From the NCBI RefSeq assembly GCF_027484705.1, contig NZ_JAIXSL010000018.1, positions 1-64,000 on the forward strand: a stretch of 64,000 nucleotides of DNA, written 5' to 3'. This DNA comes from Flavobacterium sp. (lineage in GTDB: Bacteria > Bacteroidota > Bacteroidia > Flavobacteriales > Flavobacteriaceae). Every line of letters begins with the position of its first letter. The stretch's first letter is position 1. Both the position numbers and the translations under genes were made by a program. The notes beneath the pieces were generated by a model. It did not search any database. It had not been told where the DNA came from and saw only the letters and a program-made list of their open reading frames with translations. Shown piece by piece: positions 46,229 through 54,806 of the stretch.

Positions 46229-47074
46229 TTATTTCTTACTCCACTCTGTAATACTGTCGTTGTTCATTTTGACGTAATCATCATTTTTGGCAGCTGTAGC
46301 AGCAGCTAACGATATTTTTGCGGTTTCAATGGCGCCTTTTTTGTCGCCTAGTTTTGCCTGAATTAATGATTTTTGTCTGGTGTACCAGAACGGTTTGTCT
46401 TTGTTCATGTCAATTGCTTTGTTGACATATTCCAAAGCTTTGTTCAGGTCGCCGTTTGATTGGTAGAAATATTGTGCCGATGAAAAATAATCGCCAGAAG
46501 TCGGGCCGGCTAATGCTTTCTCTATACTGGCCATAGCTGTTTTTTGAGTAGGTACTTCAAATTTCAAAGCCACCATTGTTTTTTCCCAGGACAATTCCAA
46601 ATAACCGAAATTGTTGTCTAAACCATTGATTCCAATAGTAAAACTTTCTACGTTATTGTTTAGCATTTGCGTGTCTACATTCGTGGATAGCGCCACTTTT
46701 TTCGCGTCCCAGTTTTCAGGTGTTCCCCAATTGTCGGTATCCGAATAGAAAATGATTTCCCACATATCAGCTTTAGGAGTCGTATACAAAGCATATTTTC
46801 CTTTTTTGAGGCTCTGACCGTTGATGACGACATCATCAGAAAACGTGATCATTGTGTTTTGGTTCGCACCGGTTCTCCATAGTTTGCCATAAGGAACCAA
46901 ATCTCCGAACACGGTTCTACCCTTTTTACTCGGGCGTGAATACTCGACAGTAACTTCGGTTAAACCCACCATTTGCTCTAACGTAGATTTCGGACTCGGC
47001 GCAGGAGTCTTCACTTGGGCGGTCAAATTCAAGGTGCTGAACACAACGGCCATGGCTAAAATAATTTTTTTCAT
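46229..47074 (-). CDS. DUF2911 protein with TPR tail
   Basis: A 281-residue exported protein. Signal peptide ends NLTAQ. A DUF2911 domain occupies about 27-165 (VTVEYSRPSKKGRTVFGDLV, LWRTGANQNTMITFSDDV and YALYTTPKADMWEIIFYSD). A TPR-like tail follows (about 185-275; NKALEYVNKAIDMNKDKPFW, ARLGDKKGAIETAK-type repeats). DUF2911 proteins are common in Bacteroidota and their function is not known. It lies alone on the minus strand. Confidence 0.9.
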   Translation of the reverse strand: MKKIILAMAVVFSTLNLTAQVKTPAPSPKSTLEQMVGLTEVTVEYSRPSKKGRTVFGDLVPYGKLWRTGANQNTMITFSDDVVINGQSLKKGKYALYTTPKADMWEIIFYSDTDNWGTPENWDAKKVALSTNVDTQMLNNNVESFTIGINGLDNNFGYLELSWEKTMVALKFEVPTQKTAMASIEKALAGPTSGDYFSSAQYFYQSNGDLNKALEYVNKAIDMNKDKPFWYTRQKSLIQAKLGDKKGAIETAKISLAAATAAKNDDYVKMNNDSITEWSKK

Positions 47075-47216
47075 AGGATTGTTTTGTTTTTATTTTCTTC
47101 AAAAATAGTGATTCGGGTATTAAATTCTGTTAAGAAATACTTAATTGAATCTATTTTTTGTTTAATTATTTAATTAAAAGTATAAACAAAAATTTAATAC
47201 CTTTACCAAAAAAAAA

Positions 47217-47681
47217 ATGAAAATCTACACTAAATCAAGCATACAAAATTTACCCATATCGAGGCAGGAAGCCTGGGAATTCCTTTCCAATCCGAAAAAT
47301 CTTAAAATCATCACACCCGATTATATGGGATTTTCGATTGAGTCGGGAGCTGATAAATCAATATTCGCAGGTCAAATCATCCAATATATCGTCACACCGG
47401 TTTTGGGCATCAAAGCCAAATGGGTTACGGAAATCACGCATGTGGAGCACGGCCATTTTTTTGTCGATGAACAGCGCTACGGCCCTTATTCATTTTGGCA
47501 TCACAAACATTTTATAAAGGAAATTCCGGGCGGTGTCGAAATGGAAGACATCATCGATTATAAGATTCCGTTGGGTATTTTGGGGCAATGGATGCATCCG
47601 ATTCTGGTAAAACCAAAACTCGACGAAATCTTTGAATACCGACGTAAAAAATTAATGGAACTTTTTGGTGAATTTAAATAA
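47217..47681 (+). CDS. SRPBCC/Coq10-START-like lipid-binding protein
   Basis: A 154-residue single-domain protein of the SRPBCC fold. QEAWEFLSNPKNLKIITPDY is the usual N-terminal helix and loop, followed by AGQIIQYIVTPVLGIKAKW, FFVDEQRYGPYSFWHHKH and VEMEDIIDYKIPLGILG. It binds a hydrophobic ligand in a deep cavity. It is first in a run with the dehydrogenase and photolyase genes, a set often seen together in light-responsive clusters of Bacteroidota and Vibrio. Confidence 0.9.
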   Translation: MKIYTKSSIQNLPISRQEAWEFLSNPKNLKIITPDYMGFSIESGADKSIFAGQIIQYIVTPVLGIKAKWVTEITHVEHGHFFVDEQRYGPYSFWHHKHFIKEIPGGVEMEDIIDYKIPLGILGQWMHPILVKPKLDEIFEYRRKKLMELFGEFK

Positions 47682-47682
47682 T

Positions 47683-48381
47683 ATGAAAAACATACTTCTC
47701 ATCGGCGGTTCCTACGGCATCGGGCTCGCCATCGCAAAAGAACTAGAAAAAGACCACAATGTTTTTGTAGCTTCAAGAACTGCAGAAAATCTGAACGGTC
47801 TCAATGTAACCCACATTCCGTTTGATGCGGGTTCAGACACTTTAGATGTTTCAAAACTACCGCAAGTCATCGACGGATTGGTCTATTGTCCGGGCAGCAT
47901 CAACCTTCGTCCGTTCAAAGGATTGAAGGCAGAAACATTCGAAAGCGACTTAAAAATCAATTTTCTCGATATGGTGAAAGTGGTCCAAACCATTTTACCG
48001 CAACTTACCGCTTCGGAACAATCGAGTATTGTTTTGTTCAGCAGTGTCGCCGCAACCATGGGAATGCCTTTCCACACGAGTGTTGCCGCAGCAAAAGGTG
48101 CCGTGGAAGGTTTTGCCAAAGCGCTTGCTGCAGAATACGCTCCTAAAATTCGTGTGAATGTGATTGCACCTTCGCTAACCGATACGCCACTCGCCGACAA
48201 ATTTCTGAACAACGAAACCAAACAGGAAAAATCAGCCGAAAGGCATCCGCTCAAAAGATTCGGACAACCTGAAGATTTAGCGCAAATGGCCGTATTTTTA
48301 CTCAGTGAAAAAGCCAGCTGGATTTCCGGTCAGGTAATGCACGTTGATGGCGGAATGTCCACCTTACTCGTAAATTCGTAA
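47683..48381 (+). CDS. SDR-family protein lacking the catalytic Tyr
   Basis: A 232-residue short-chain dehydrogenase fold. I use the ATG at 47683, one base after the previous stop; a GTG at 47665 would overlap. The nucleotide site is ILLIGGSYGIGLAIAKEL. The catalytic Ser region is SSIVLFSSVAATMGMPFH, but the YxxxK motif reads VAAAK: the Tyr is Val, while the Lys is kept (TSVAAAKGAVEGFAKALAAE). IRVNVIAPSLTDTPLADKF and FLLSEKASWISGQVMHVDGG complete the fold. It probably binds NAD(P), but ordinary oxidoreduction is doubtful. Confidence 0.9.
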   Translation: MKNILLIGGSYGIGLAIAKELEKDHNVFVASRTAENLNGLNVTHIPFDAGSDTLDVSKLPQVIDGLVYCPGSINLRPFKGLKAETFESDLKINFLDMVKVVQTILPQLTASEQSSIVLFSSVAATMGMPFHTSVAAAKGAVEGFAKALAAEYAPKIRVNVIAPSLTDTPLADKFLNNETKQEKSAERHPLKRFGQPEDLAQMAVFLLSEKASWISGQVMHVDGGMSTLLVNS

Positions 48382-48395
48382 TTTAAATTTCAAAA

Positions 48396-49682
48396 ATGAC
48401 TTTATTTTGGTTCCGCCGCGATTTGCGCATTGAAGACAACAAAGGTTTTTTCGAAGCCTTGTCTCATGGTGTGCCTGTTTTACCGATTTTCATTTTCGAT
48501 GACAGCATTTTAGAGCAACTTGTTAAAGATGACGCGCGCGTGACTTTCATTCATGATTTACTTTCTAAAACCAATGCACAGCTTCAAATTCATGGGAAAT
48601 CATTGGCTGTGTTTTATGGCGAACCTTTGACGATTATTGAAAAACTGGTTGTCGAAAATTCGATTGATGCGCTGTATGCCAATCGCGATTACGAGCCTTA
48701 TGCCAGAAAACGCGACAAAGCCGTTTATGAATTTTTGCAATCAAAAAATATTGAATTTAGAAGTTTTAAGGATCAGGTGATTTTCGAAAAAAGCGAAGTT
48801 ACCAAAGACGACGGTTTGCCTTATGTGGTTTACACGCCGTATTCCAAAAAATGGAAAGAGCATTTCAAAACAACCAACATGGAATTTTATCGTTCAGAAA
48901 ACTTATTGGATAAAGTCACCGAACATTCCTATCCGTTTTTGAGTTTAAGCGATATCGGTTTTGAACGTTCCGCAATCAAAGTTCCCGATTTTGACACTTC
49001 AGAAAATTTGATCCATAATTATGAAGCAACCCGAAATTTCCCTTCGCTTGATAAAACTTCACACTTAGGCCCACATCTTCGTTTCGGCTCAGTCAGCATC
49101 CGGAAAATATTAAAGAAAGCGATTCAGGACAAAAACGAAACCTTCTGGAATGAACTGATCTGGCGCGAATTCTTCATGCAGATTCTGTGGCACTTTCCGC
49201 ATACCGCCCACCAGAGTTTCAGACCGAAATACGATGCCATCCGCTGGAACAATGACGAAGCCGAATTCCAGCAATGGTGCGAAGGAAAAACCGGTTATCC
49301 GTTTGTAGATGCAGGCATGCGCGAACTCAATGCAACAGGACACATGCACAACCGCGTGCGCATGATTGTCGCTAGTTTTCTATGCAAACACTTATTAATT
49401 GATTGGCGTTGGGGCGAAACTTACTTTGCTCAGAAACTACTCGATTATGAACAATCGAGCAATGTAGGAAACTGGCAATGGGCTGCCGGAAGCGGTGTCG
49501 ATGCAGCGCCTTATTTCAGGATTTTCAATCCTACAGAACAAATCAAAAAGTTCGACAAGGATTTGAAATACATTCAAAAATGGGTTCCCGAACTGAATGA
49601 ACTGACTTATCCGCAACCGATTGTCGATCATAAAATGGCGCGCGAACGGTGTTTGAAAGTTTTTAAGGAAGCGGTCGGTTAA
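48396..49682 (+). CDS. phrB: Deoxyribodipyrimidine photolyase
   Basis: A 428-residue class I DNA photolyase. The N-terminal antenna domain opens with TLFWFRRDLRIEDNKGFFEA. The C-terminal FAD domain carries FWNELIWREFFMQILWHFPH, GYPFVDAGMRELNATGHMHN, RVRMIVASFLCKHLLIDWRW, and NWQWAAGSGVDAAPYFRIFN. The last stretch is the usual photolyase signature. It splits cyclobutane pyrimidine dimers with blue or near-UV light. Three genes (SRPBCC, SDR, photolyase) lie in order with 1-14 bases between, a light-response operon type. It overlaps the convergent HAD gene by four bases. Confidence 0.96.
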   Translation: MTLFWFRRDLRIEDNKGFFEALSHGVPVLPIFIFDDSILEQLVKDDARVTFIHDLLSKTNAQLQIHGKSLAVFYGEPLTIIEKLVVENSIDALYANRDYEPYARKRDKAVYEFLQSKNIEFRSFKDQVIFEKSEVTKDDGLPYVVYTPYSKKWKEHFKTTNMEFYRSENLLDKVTEHSYPFLSLSDIGFERSAIKVPDFDTSENLIHNYEATRNFPSLDKTSHLGPHLRFGSVSIRKILKKAIQDKNETFWNELIWREFFMQILWHFPHTAHQSFRPKYDAIRWNNDEAEFQQWCEGKTGYPFVDAGMRELNATGHMHNRVRMIVASFLCKHLLIDWRWGETYFAQKLLDYEQSSNVGNWQWAAGSGVDAAPYFRIFNPTEQIKKFDKDLKYIQKWVPELNELTYPQPIVDHKMARERCLKVFKEAVG

Positions 49683-50338
49683 GCATTGATATTGCGAATC
49701 ACTTCATAATCCAATTCATCAAAACGCTGAATTACCTGATCAGCCAACGACAAATCCTGCAATTTGGAATTCACGCTATTGTAAGCAATACAATAAATCC
49801 CAGCAGCTTTGGAAGCCTTGATTCCATTGGTGCTGTCTTCAATCACGATACAATTTTCCGTTGGCGTCTGTGCCAAAAAAGCCGCCTGTTCAAAAATTGC
49901 CGGATTCGGTTTGGATTGTGGAAATTCTTCGCCAGAAACAATATGTGAGAAATATTGATGCAAATGAAAACGCTTGAAAATACGTTCAATCGTTACCCGC
50001 GCCGATGAAGAAGCCAACACGAGCTGCATGCCGTTTTGATGCAAATCCTTGATTAAAGTTTCGACACCTTCGAGCAAGTATAAATCTTCTTTGGCATCAA
50101 AAGCGTCATTGAAAAGATTGCGCTTGGTTTCGACCAATTTCGGAACTTCGTCCTGAAGGTTGTAAATCCCTTTAAGACGTTCATAAATGTTCTTGGTAGA
50201 ATTGCCTGTAAAAGACGCATACATTTCTGGGCTGACGTCAATGTTGAGCTGACGGAAATGCTGTACATACGCGTAATGGTGCACAGGTTCTGTATCGACG
50301 ATGACGCCATCCATATCGAAAATTACGGTTTGAATCAT
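49679..50338 (-). CDS. HAD-family sugar-phosphate phosphatase/mutase
   Basis: A 219-residue HAD hydrolase. Motif I is IFDMDGVIVDTEPVHH (Asp8 region), the cap domain spans about 17-80 (beta-phosphoglucomutase type), motif II is LVLASSSARVTIERIF, motif III the Lys of FPQSKPNPAIFEQAAFLAQ, and motif IV ENCIVIEDSTNGIKASKAAG. It acts on a phosphosugar or related phosphate; specificity cannot be read. The 3' end overlaps the convergent photolyase gene by four bases. Confidence 0.93.
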   Translation of the reverse strand: MIQTVIFDMDGVIVDTEPVHHYAYVQHFRQLNIDVSPEMYASFTGNSTKNIYERLKGIYNLQDEVPKLVETKRNLFNDAFDAKEDLYLLEGVETLIKDLHQNGMQLVLASSSARVTIERIFKRFHLHQYFSHIVSGEEFPQSKPNPAIFEQAAFLAQTPTENCIVIEDSTNGIKASKAAGIYCIAYNSVNSKLQDLSLADQVIQRFDELDYEVIRNINA

Positions 50339-50358
50339 TTTTTGAGGCGCTAAGTTTT

Positions 50359-51075
50359 TTATTCCGATTTTAAAAGGTGGCGGATGACGGTTTCGGCTGC
50401 GTATAATCCGAACAAGGCGGGCATGTAGCTGTTGGTGCCGTAAAACGATTTTTTGAAATTGGAGCCATCGGTCATTTTCATGCTCGATTCATCCTGGATT
50501 TCAGACGAAAAAACCACTTTCAGCTTGTCGATTTTGACGGCTTTGAGCTTCTTTTTCATCGCTTTGGCCATAAAACAATTAACAGTATTGCCGATATCGG
50601 AAACTTTCACTTTACTCGCTTCCATCTTTCCTCCGGCGCCCATGCTGCTGATGATTTTCACCCTTTTGCGTTTGGCGGCTGTAATCAGATTGAGTTTCGG
50701 CGTCAGGCTGTCGATGCAATCCAAGACGTAATCGTATTCTGGCGTGACGATGTCGAAAGCGCGTTCTGGCGAGAGAAATTCTTTGATTCTGGTAAGCTGC
50801 AATTCAGGATTGATATCCATCAGACGGTCTCCGACAATATCAATTTTTGGTTTCCCAACCGTGGAATGCAACGCGGGCAATTGTCTATTGATGTTCGTAA
50901 TATCAACCACATCACCATCCACGATGGTTATTTTTCCGACGCCTGCACGTGCGATGAATTCGGCAGCAAACGAGCCTACACCGCCTACTCCAACGATCAA
51001 TACATTTGAATTTTTTAATTTATCGAGGCCTTCTTTTTTAAATAAAAGTTCGGCTCTTTCAGTCCATGCTGCCAT
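50359..51075 (-). CDS. tcdA: tRNA threonylcarbamoyladenosine dehydratase
   Basis: A 238-residue ThiF/E1-like enzyme. LLFKKEGLDKLKNSNVLIVG leads to the ATP site GVGGVGSFAAEFIARAGVGK, followed by ITIVDGDVVDITNINRQLPA, the E1-type adenylation loop. YDYVLDCIDSLTPKLNLITA and IISSMGAGGKMEASKVKVSD match TcdA (CsdL). It cyclises threonylcarbamoyl-adenosine at position 37 of tRNAs to the hydantoin form, using ATP. It lies 20 bases upstream of the HAD gene on the same strand. Confidence 0.95.
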   Translation of the reverse strand: MAAWTERAELLFKKEGLDKLKNSNVLIVGVGGVGSFAAEFIARAGVGKITIVDGDVVDITNINRQLPALHSTVGKPKIDIVGDRLMDINPELQLTRIKEFLSPERAFDIVTPEYDYVLDCIDSLTPKLNLITAAKRKRVKIISSMGAGGKMEASKVKVSDIGNTVNCFMAKAMKKKLKAVKIDKLKVVFSSEIQDESSMKMTDGSNFKKSFYGTNSYMPALFGLYAAETVIRHLLKSE

Positions 51076-51131
51076 TTTTTTTAGATTGTAAGATTGTAAG
51101 ACTATTAGATTGTTAGATGATTGGATGATTC
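51067..51131. repeat. Imperfect eight-base tandem repeat
   Basis: Eight or so copies related to AGATTGTA/AGATGATT lie between tcdA and the TatD gene and extend into the last codons of the TatD gene. Such short ATT-rich repeats are common between Flavobacterium genes and likely arose by slippage. Confidence 0.6.
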
Positions 51132-51772
51132 ATGAATACTTCATTAAAGGTTTTATGAACCATTTCCTGCAAGGATTCAACATCAATGTTTTTGTATTGC
51201 GCGGCCAGTTTGTAGACCTCGCGGATGCTTTCCTCAACAGTATCAGTTTCGAGGAAAAAGCGGTCATCAGGAACAGATTTGAATACAGATTCCAGTTCAG
51301 GATTTCTGAGCAAATATTTTCCAAATGACAAATAAAATCCGTTGTCGAGCAATTGTTTTGCTGTTTCAATATTTTTGGAAAAGCCGTGAATGAGCATCGG
51401 AACGGTAATCTTCAATCGATTTTTGGCTTCGATGATTTCCTGAAAAGCCGCGACGCAATGCAGTATTACAGGTTTTTGATATTGTTGGGCCAGTAGCAAT
51501 TGCTTTTCGAAAACCAGCATTTGCAATTCTAATGGTATTTCGATGCGCTTGTCTAAACCACATTCTCCGACGGCAAGGCAATTCTCGAATCCTAGTTTGC
51601 TTTCAAGGATTTCAAAATCTTCAGCCAGCCTGCTTTCCACAATATGCCAAGGATGAATTCCTATAGAATAGTGCGGAATCGCCACATCAAATTCGTTCGG
51701 ATATTGATTGACAACTTCAAAAATATCATGCCTGTCAGAGAAATGATGTGTATGCAAATTAATATATTTCAT
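51113..51772 (-). CDS. TatD-family metal-dependent hydrolase
   Basis: A 219-residue member of the TatD amidohydrolase family. YINLHTHHFSDRHDIFE carries the first metal histidines, YSIGIHPWHI the family GIHP loop, CLAVGECGLDK the Glu, QKPVILHCVAAFQE the His, PMLIHGFSK another His and FFLETDTVEESI the Asp. It is short of some usual TatD tail sequence but complete in the metal site. It probably acts as a 3'-5' exonuclease or a related hydrolase. It overlaps the DUF1684 stop by one base (TAATG). Confidence 0.92.
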   Translation of the reverse strand: MKYINLHTHHFSDRHDIFEVVNQYPNEFDVAIPHYSIGIHPWHIVESRLAEDFEILESKLGFENCLAVGECGLDKRIEIPLELQMLVFEKQLLLAQQYQKPVILHCVAAFQEIIEAKNRLKITVPMLIHGFSKNIETAKQLLDNGFYLSFGKYLLRNPELESVFKSVPDDRFFLETDTVEESIREVYKLAAQYKNIDVESLQEMVHKTFNEVFMNHPII

Positions 51773-52374
51773 TAGTTATGAAACTTCTTAACGCCAGCCG
51801 TTATCGCAATATCAAGATCATTTTCTAGGGGAACAATTGGACAAGAATACTTGTGATTGTATGCGCAATAAGGATTATAAGCCGTATTGAAGTCAAGGAG
51901 AACATCGTCATATTTCGGAATCTTCATATCGATATACCTTCCGCCGATATAGCTTCCTTTTCCGCAGGTTTTGTCAGAAAAAGGCAGGAACAGGTCATCT
52001 TCATGCCCGGGCTTTTTGCTCAATTCGATGTTTTGGTAGACATTGAGTTTGAGTTTTTTGCCATCAATCTGGAAATGCAGTTCCCCATACTTCACATATT
52101 CAGGAAGCCTTTTGGTAGAAGTCTTCATTTGAAAAGCCTTCTCATTTTCTGTCCTGATGAAATGTGCTTCCACCGCGAACTTTTCTAATATAGGATAGAA
52201 ATCGAGGCCTTGAAAATATTTCAGATTGTTTTCATCCAAAGGCGTTTCCGCAGGATTTGAAAATTCCGCATTGAGTTTCTGTTGGCTGGCTGCGGCTTGT
52301 GCGACCGACCATTTTTCCTGAGCGTTTCCAAAAAGTGAAACACAAGCTAAACATACTATGAGATATTTCTTCAT
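51772..52374 (-). CDS. DUF1684 exported protein
   Basis: A 200-residue protein with a signal peptide (ending FGNAQ). The C-terminal half has the DUF1684 pattern: KLNVYQNIELSKKPGHEDDL, FLPFSDKTCGKGSYIGGRYI, DFNTAYNPYCAYNHKYSCPI and ENDLDIAITAGVKKF. The two Cys pairs in NPYCAYN and YSCPIVP are typical. The function is not known in the literature that I recall; it is widespread in Bacteroidota. It overlaps the TatD start by one base and both are probably one transcript. Confidence 0.92.
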   Translation of the reverse strand: MKKYLIVCLACVSLFGNAQEKWSVAQAAASQQKLNAEFSNPAETPLDENNLKYFQGLDFYPILEKFAVEAHFIRTENEKAFQMKTSTKRLPEYVKYGELHFQIDGKKLKLNVYQNIELSKKPGHEDDLFLPFSDKTCGKGSYIGGRYIDMKIPKYDDVLLDFNTAYNPYCAYNHKYSCPIVPLENDLDIAITAGVKKFHN

Positions 52375-52440
52375 TGTTATTTTTTATGCAAAAATAGTGT
52401 AAAAGTTGATTCGCAAACCACAAAGGTCATCACAAAGTTT

Positions 52441-52448
52441 TACCTTTG
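52441..52448 (+). promoter_or_regulatory. -7 box of the MFS gene
   Basis: TACCTTTG, 17 bases before the ATG at 52466. It sits between the divergent DUF1684 and MFS genes, and supports the ATG rather than the upstream TTG (52406) as start. Confidence 0.6.
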
Positions 52449-52465
52449 GCGCAGTAAAAAAAATC

Positions 52466-53686
52466 ATGGTCAAAGCAGCTTTCCAAAGGTATATCGATAA
52501 TTTTAAAGGCTTTCGCCGCGAAGTCTGGATTCTGGCCATCATTACTTTTATCAACCGCGCCGGCACGATGGTTTTGCCTTTTTTGTCGAAATACCTCAAG
52601 GAAGATTTGAACTTTTCTTACAGCGAAGTCGGCTGGATTATGGTCTGTTTCGGTTTGGGTTCGATGTTGGGCTCATGGCTCGGCGGTAAACTGACCGATA
52701 AGATCGGGTTCTATAAAATCATGGTGTTCAGTTTGTTTTCAAGCGGGGTTTGTTTCTTCATCCTGCAATTCATAACATCCTTTTGGGGTTTATGTCTTGG
52801 CATGTTTCTGATTATGTGTATTGCTGATATGTTTCGCCCAGCCATGTTCGTCTCGCTGAGTGCTTATGCGAAACCTGAAAACCGTACACGCGCTCTGACA
52901 TTGGTAAGATTGGCTGTAAATTTAGGTTTTGCTGCTGGTCCGGCATTGGGCGGATTAATTATTATGGGAATTGGTTATAAAGGTTTGTTTTGGGCCGATG
53001 GTGCGACCTGCATCATTTCAATTTTGATTTTTGCGTTGTTGGTCAAAGAAATCAAAAAACCAAAAGATCTTGTACAGGAAAACGCTGAAAAAGTAGTTGT
53101 GGCTTCGGTTTTCAAAGACAAAATTTTCTGGATTTTCCTTTTCGTGAGTTTTGCCACAGCGATGATTTTCTTTCAGATTTTCACCACTTTACCGTTATAC
53201 CATCACGAACAATTTGGACTGACGGAGTTTCAAACCGGACTCATCATGACGCTCAACGGTTTATTGATTTTCTTTCTGGAAATGCCGATTGTTACGATAT
53301 TCGAGCGCAAACAAATCCACAAATTGCAGATTATGCTTTGGGGTTCTGTGTTCATGGCTTTAGGATTCTTTTCGTTGTTGTTCAATATGTGGGCGGGCAT
53401 TTTACTTGTGAGCATCGTCTTCATTACTTTTGGTGAAATGTTTATTTTCCCGTTTTCAAATTCGTTTGCGATGGGCCGCGCGCCGAAAGGCCATGAAGGA
53501 AGATATATGGCTTTATTCACGATGAGTTTCAGCCTCGCGCATATTGCAAGTTCCAAAACCGGTATGGAAATCATCAGTCATTTTGGTTACCAAACCAATT
53601 GGTTATTTATGGGATTGCTCGGATTGGTGGCTGTGGTTTGCTGCGTCTGGCTTAGAAATCTCGTCAATAGGGAACAAGGTTTATAA
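52466..53686 (+). CDS. MFS transporter
   Basis: A 406-residue inner-membrane protein with twelve predicted helices. YSEVGWIMVCFGLGSMLGSW followed by LGGKLTDKIGFYKIM gives the family loop-2 signature; the second half repeats the pattern less clearly (FQTGLIMTLNGLLIFFLEMP). RPAMFVSLSAYAKPENRTRA is a drug:proton-antiporter-like helix 4 region. It exports or imports a small molecule; specificity is unknown. The start at 52466 follows the -7 box at 52441. It ends six bases past the convergent stop at 53681. Confidence 0.92.
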   Translation: MVKAAFQRYIDNFKGFRREVWILAIITFINRAGTMVLPFLSKYLKEDLNFSYSEVGWIMVCFGLGSMLGSWLGGKLTDKIGFYKIMVFSLFSSGVCFFILQFITSFWGLCLGMFLIMCIADMFRPAMFVSLSAYAKPENRTRALTLVRLAVNLGFAAGPALGGLIIMGIGYKGLFWADGATCIISILIFALLVKEIKKPKDLVQENAEKVVVASVFKDKIFWIFLFVSFATAMIFFQIFTTLPLYHHEQFGLTEFQTGLIMTLNGLLIFFLEMPIVTIFERKQIHKLQIMLWGSVFMALGFFSLLFNMWAGILLVSIVFITFGEMFIFPFSNSFAMGRAPKGHEGRYMALFTMSFSLAHIASSKTGMEIISHFGYQTNWLFMGLLGLVAVVCCVWLRNLVNREQGL

Positions 53687-54232
53687 AGAGTTCCGCAGTT
53701 TTCTTTTGATTTCGATTAAGGGTTCGTTGCCCGTCGTCAGCTTCTCTATGATGTTACTTCTTAAGGTTCCGATTGGCATATCGAAATGTTTAGCCCAACT
53801 GTCGCTCGATAACAAGTTCCTGATTTCCTTGATAATTTTAGTGGTTTCGGAAGCGGTTCTGAGGATGAACGTTTCTTTAAATTCCGTGCTGTTTTTATGT
53901 TGATAGTTTACGGTTTGTGTTTCAGCATCGAATTGAATGAAGTAAAGTTTTTCGGTATCGTTGTCGCTGTGGAAAGCGCTCCACAAAGCGAATCCTAATT
54001 TGGTTCTACCAGAATTTGAAGTATTGTTTGTTTGCAACCGCCATTTGCAATTCGCCGCCCGGCCCCAATGGTTCGACAATCGGTAAACACCTTCGTCGGT
54101 AAAAAAGTAGCTGCTGCCCGACTTGCTTTGGTAATCGGGTTTTCGGTTTTCTACTAGTTTCAAATCCGCCTCGGTGAAAACGCAAAAAGTGTGGCGGTGA
54201 AAATTGAAGCGGTTATAGGTTTTGGATGCCAT
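53681..54232 (-). CDS. Conserved hypothetical cytoplasmic protein
   Basis: A 183-residue protein without signal or membrane segment. It has a compact pattern: FVENRKPDYQ-like start, FFTDEGVYRLSNHWGRAANC, KWRLQTNNT, LGFALWSAFHSDNDTEKLYF and IQFDAETQTVNYQHKN. I do not recognise a named domain. The 3' end overlaps the convergent MFS gene by six bases and the 5' end faces the small gene at 54272. The amino-acid pattern looks like a single folded domain. Confidence 0.7.
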   Translation of the reverse strand: MASKTYNRFNFHRHTFCVFTEADLKLVENRKPDYQSKSGSSYFFTDEGVYRLSNHWGRAANCKWRLQTNNTSNSGRTKLGFALWSAFHSDNDTEKLYFIQFDAETQTVNYQHKNSTEFKETFILRTASETTKIIKEIRNLLSSDSWAKHFDMPIGTLRSNIIEKLTTGNEPLIEIKRKLRNSL

Positions 54233-54240
54233 GAATTGCG

Positions 54241-54248
54241 TAGTTTTG
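54241..54248 (+). promoter_or_regulatory. -7 box of the small gene at 54272
   Basis: TAGTTTTG, 23 bases before the ATG at 54272. A longer frame from a GTG at 54191 would cross this box and the divergent gene. Confidence 0.5.
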
Positions 54249-54271
54249 CAGCAACGAAAAACAAAAATACA

Positions 54272-54493
54272 ATGTCGAAAGGAATTTATACCGGAATTAT
54301 AGAAAAAGATGAGAACGGCAATTACTTCTGCGGGGAATATTTGCTCGATTACCAGATGGTTTTGAAAGGTTTTCTGCTTGGCGATAAAATTACGGTCAAG
54401 TCATTTATCACGAATCCGAGCGACAAATCGTATGCGACTTATCCTAAAAAATCGCGGAACTTTGCGATTGCGAACGACAAACCCGATAATTAA
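54272..54493 (+). CDS. Small conserved hypothetical protein
   Basis: A 73-residue protein (MSKGIYTGIIEKDENGNYFC start, then GEYLLDYQMVLKGFLLGDKI) of beta-rich, charged composition. No domain that I know. The start at 54272 is favoured by the -7 box at 54241. It is divergent from the gene at 53681 and is followed by the long intergenic region that carries the BlaI-like promoter. Confidence 0.6.
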   Translation: MSKGIYTGIIEKDENGNYFCGEYLLDYQMVLKGFLLGDKITVKSFITNPSDKSYATYPKKSRNFAIANDKPDN

Positions 54494-54651
54494 TTGATAA
54501 TTAACACCCGAGGCTTTGCCGAACTGAGCGAAGCTAATTGATAATTATCTCATTGTTAATTGACTGGCTCTCGTACTTAAGAGAGCAATCTTAAAAAAAT
54601 AAAACCACCTTTTTTAGCACGAACTAATTATCAATTGTTAATTATCAATTA
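54491..54651. repeat. Intergenic inverted repeat, AT-rich
   Basis: A 15-base sequence at 54491-54505 recurs as its exact reverse complement at 54637-54651, with further AATTGATAATTA-type repeats between and around. The interval 54494-54806 holds no gene that I can see. It holds this repeat and the operator region at 54670. Confidence 0.6.
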
Positions 54652-54669
54652 TCAATTGCTCTTAAATTT

Positions 54670-54723
54670 TAGTTAAATAACTGTTTTTATAGTTGTATAA
54701 CTAAAAATATAGTTGTACGTTTG
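54670..54723 (+). promoter_or_regulatory. Promoter with three 20-bp-spaced TAGTT operators
   Basis: TAGTT-AAAT-AACTG at 54670, TAGTT-GTAT-AACTA at 54690 (a perfect dyad) and a TAGTT half-site at 54710 start exactly 20 bases apart. TTG (54693-54695), 20 bases, then TACGTTTG (54716-54723) give a promoter that the sites cover. Two-turn spacing of dyads over a promoter is typical of BlaI/MecI-family repressors, whose gene lies 3.3 kb downstream. Confidence 0.65.
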
Positions 54724-54806
54724 GTTTGCGTTAGATATCAATATTGTGCAGCTATCCCGCACATGTCCGATAGCGAAACCCTACAAGCATTAATAGAAAA
54801 AGAAGA

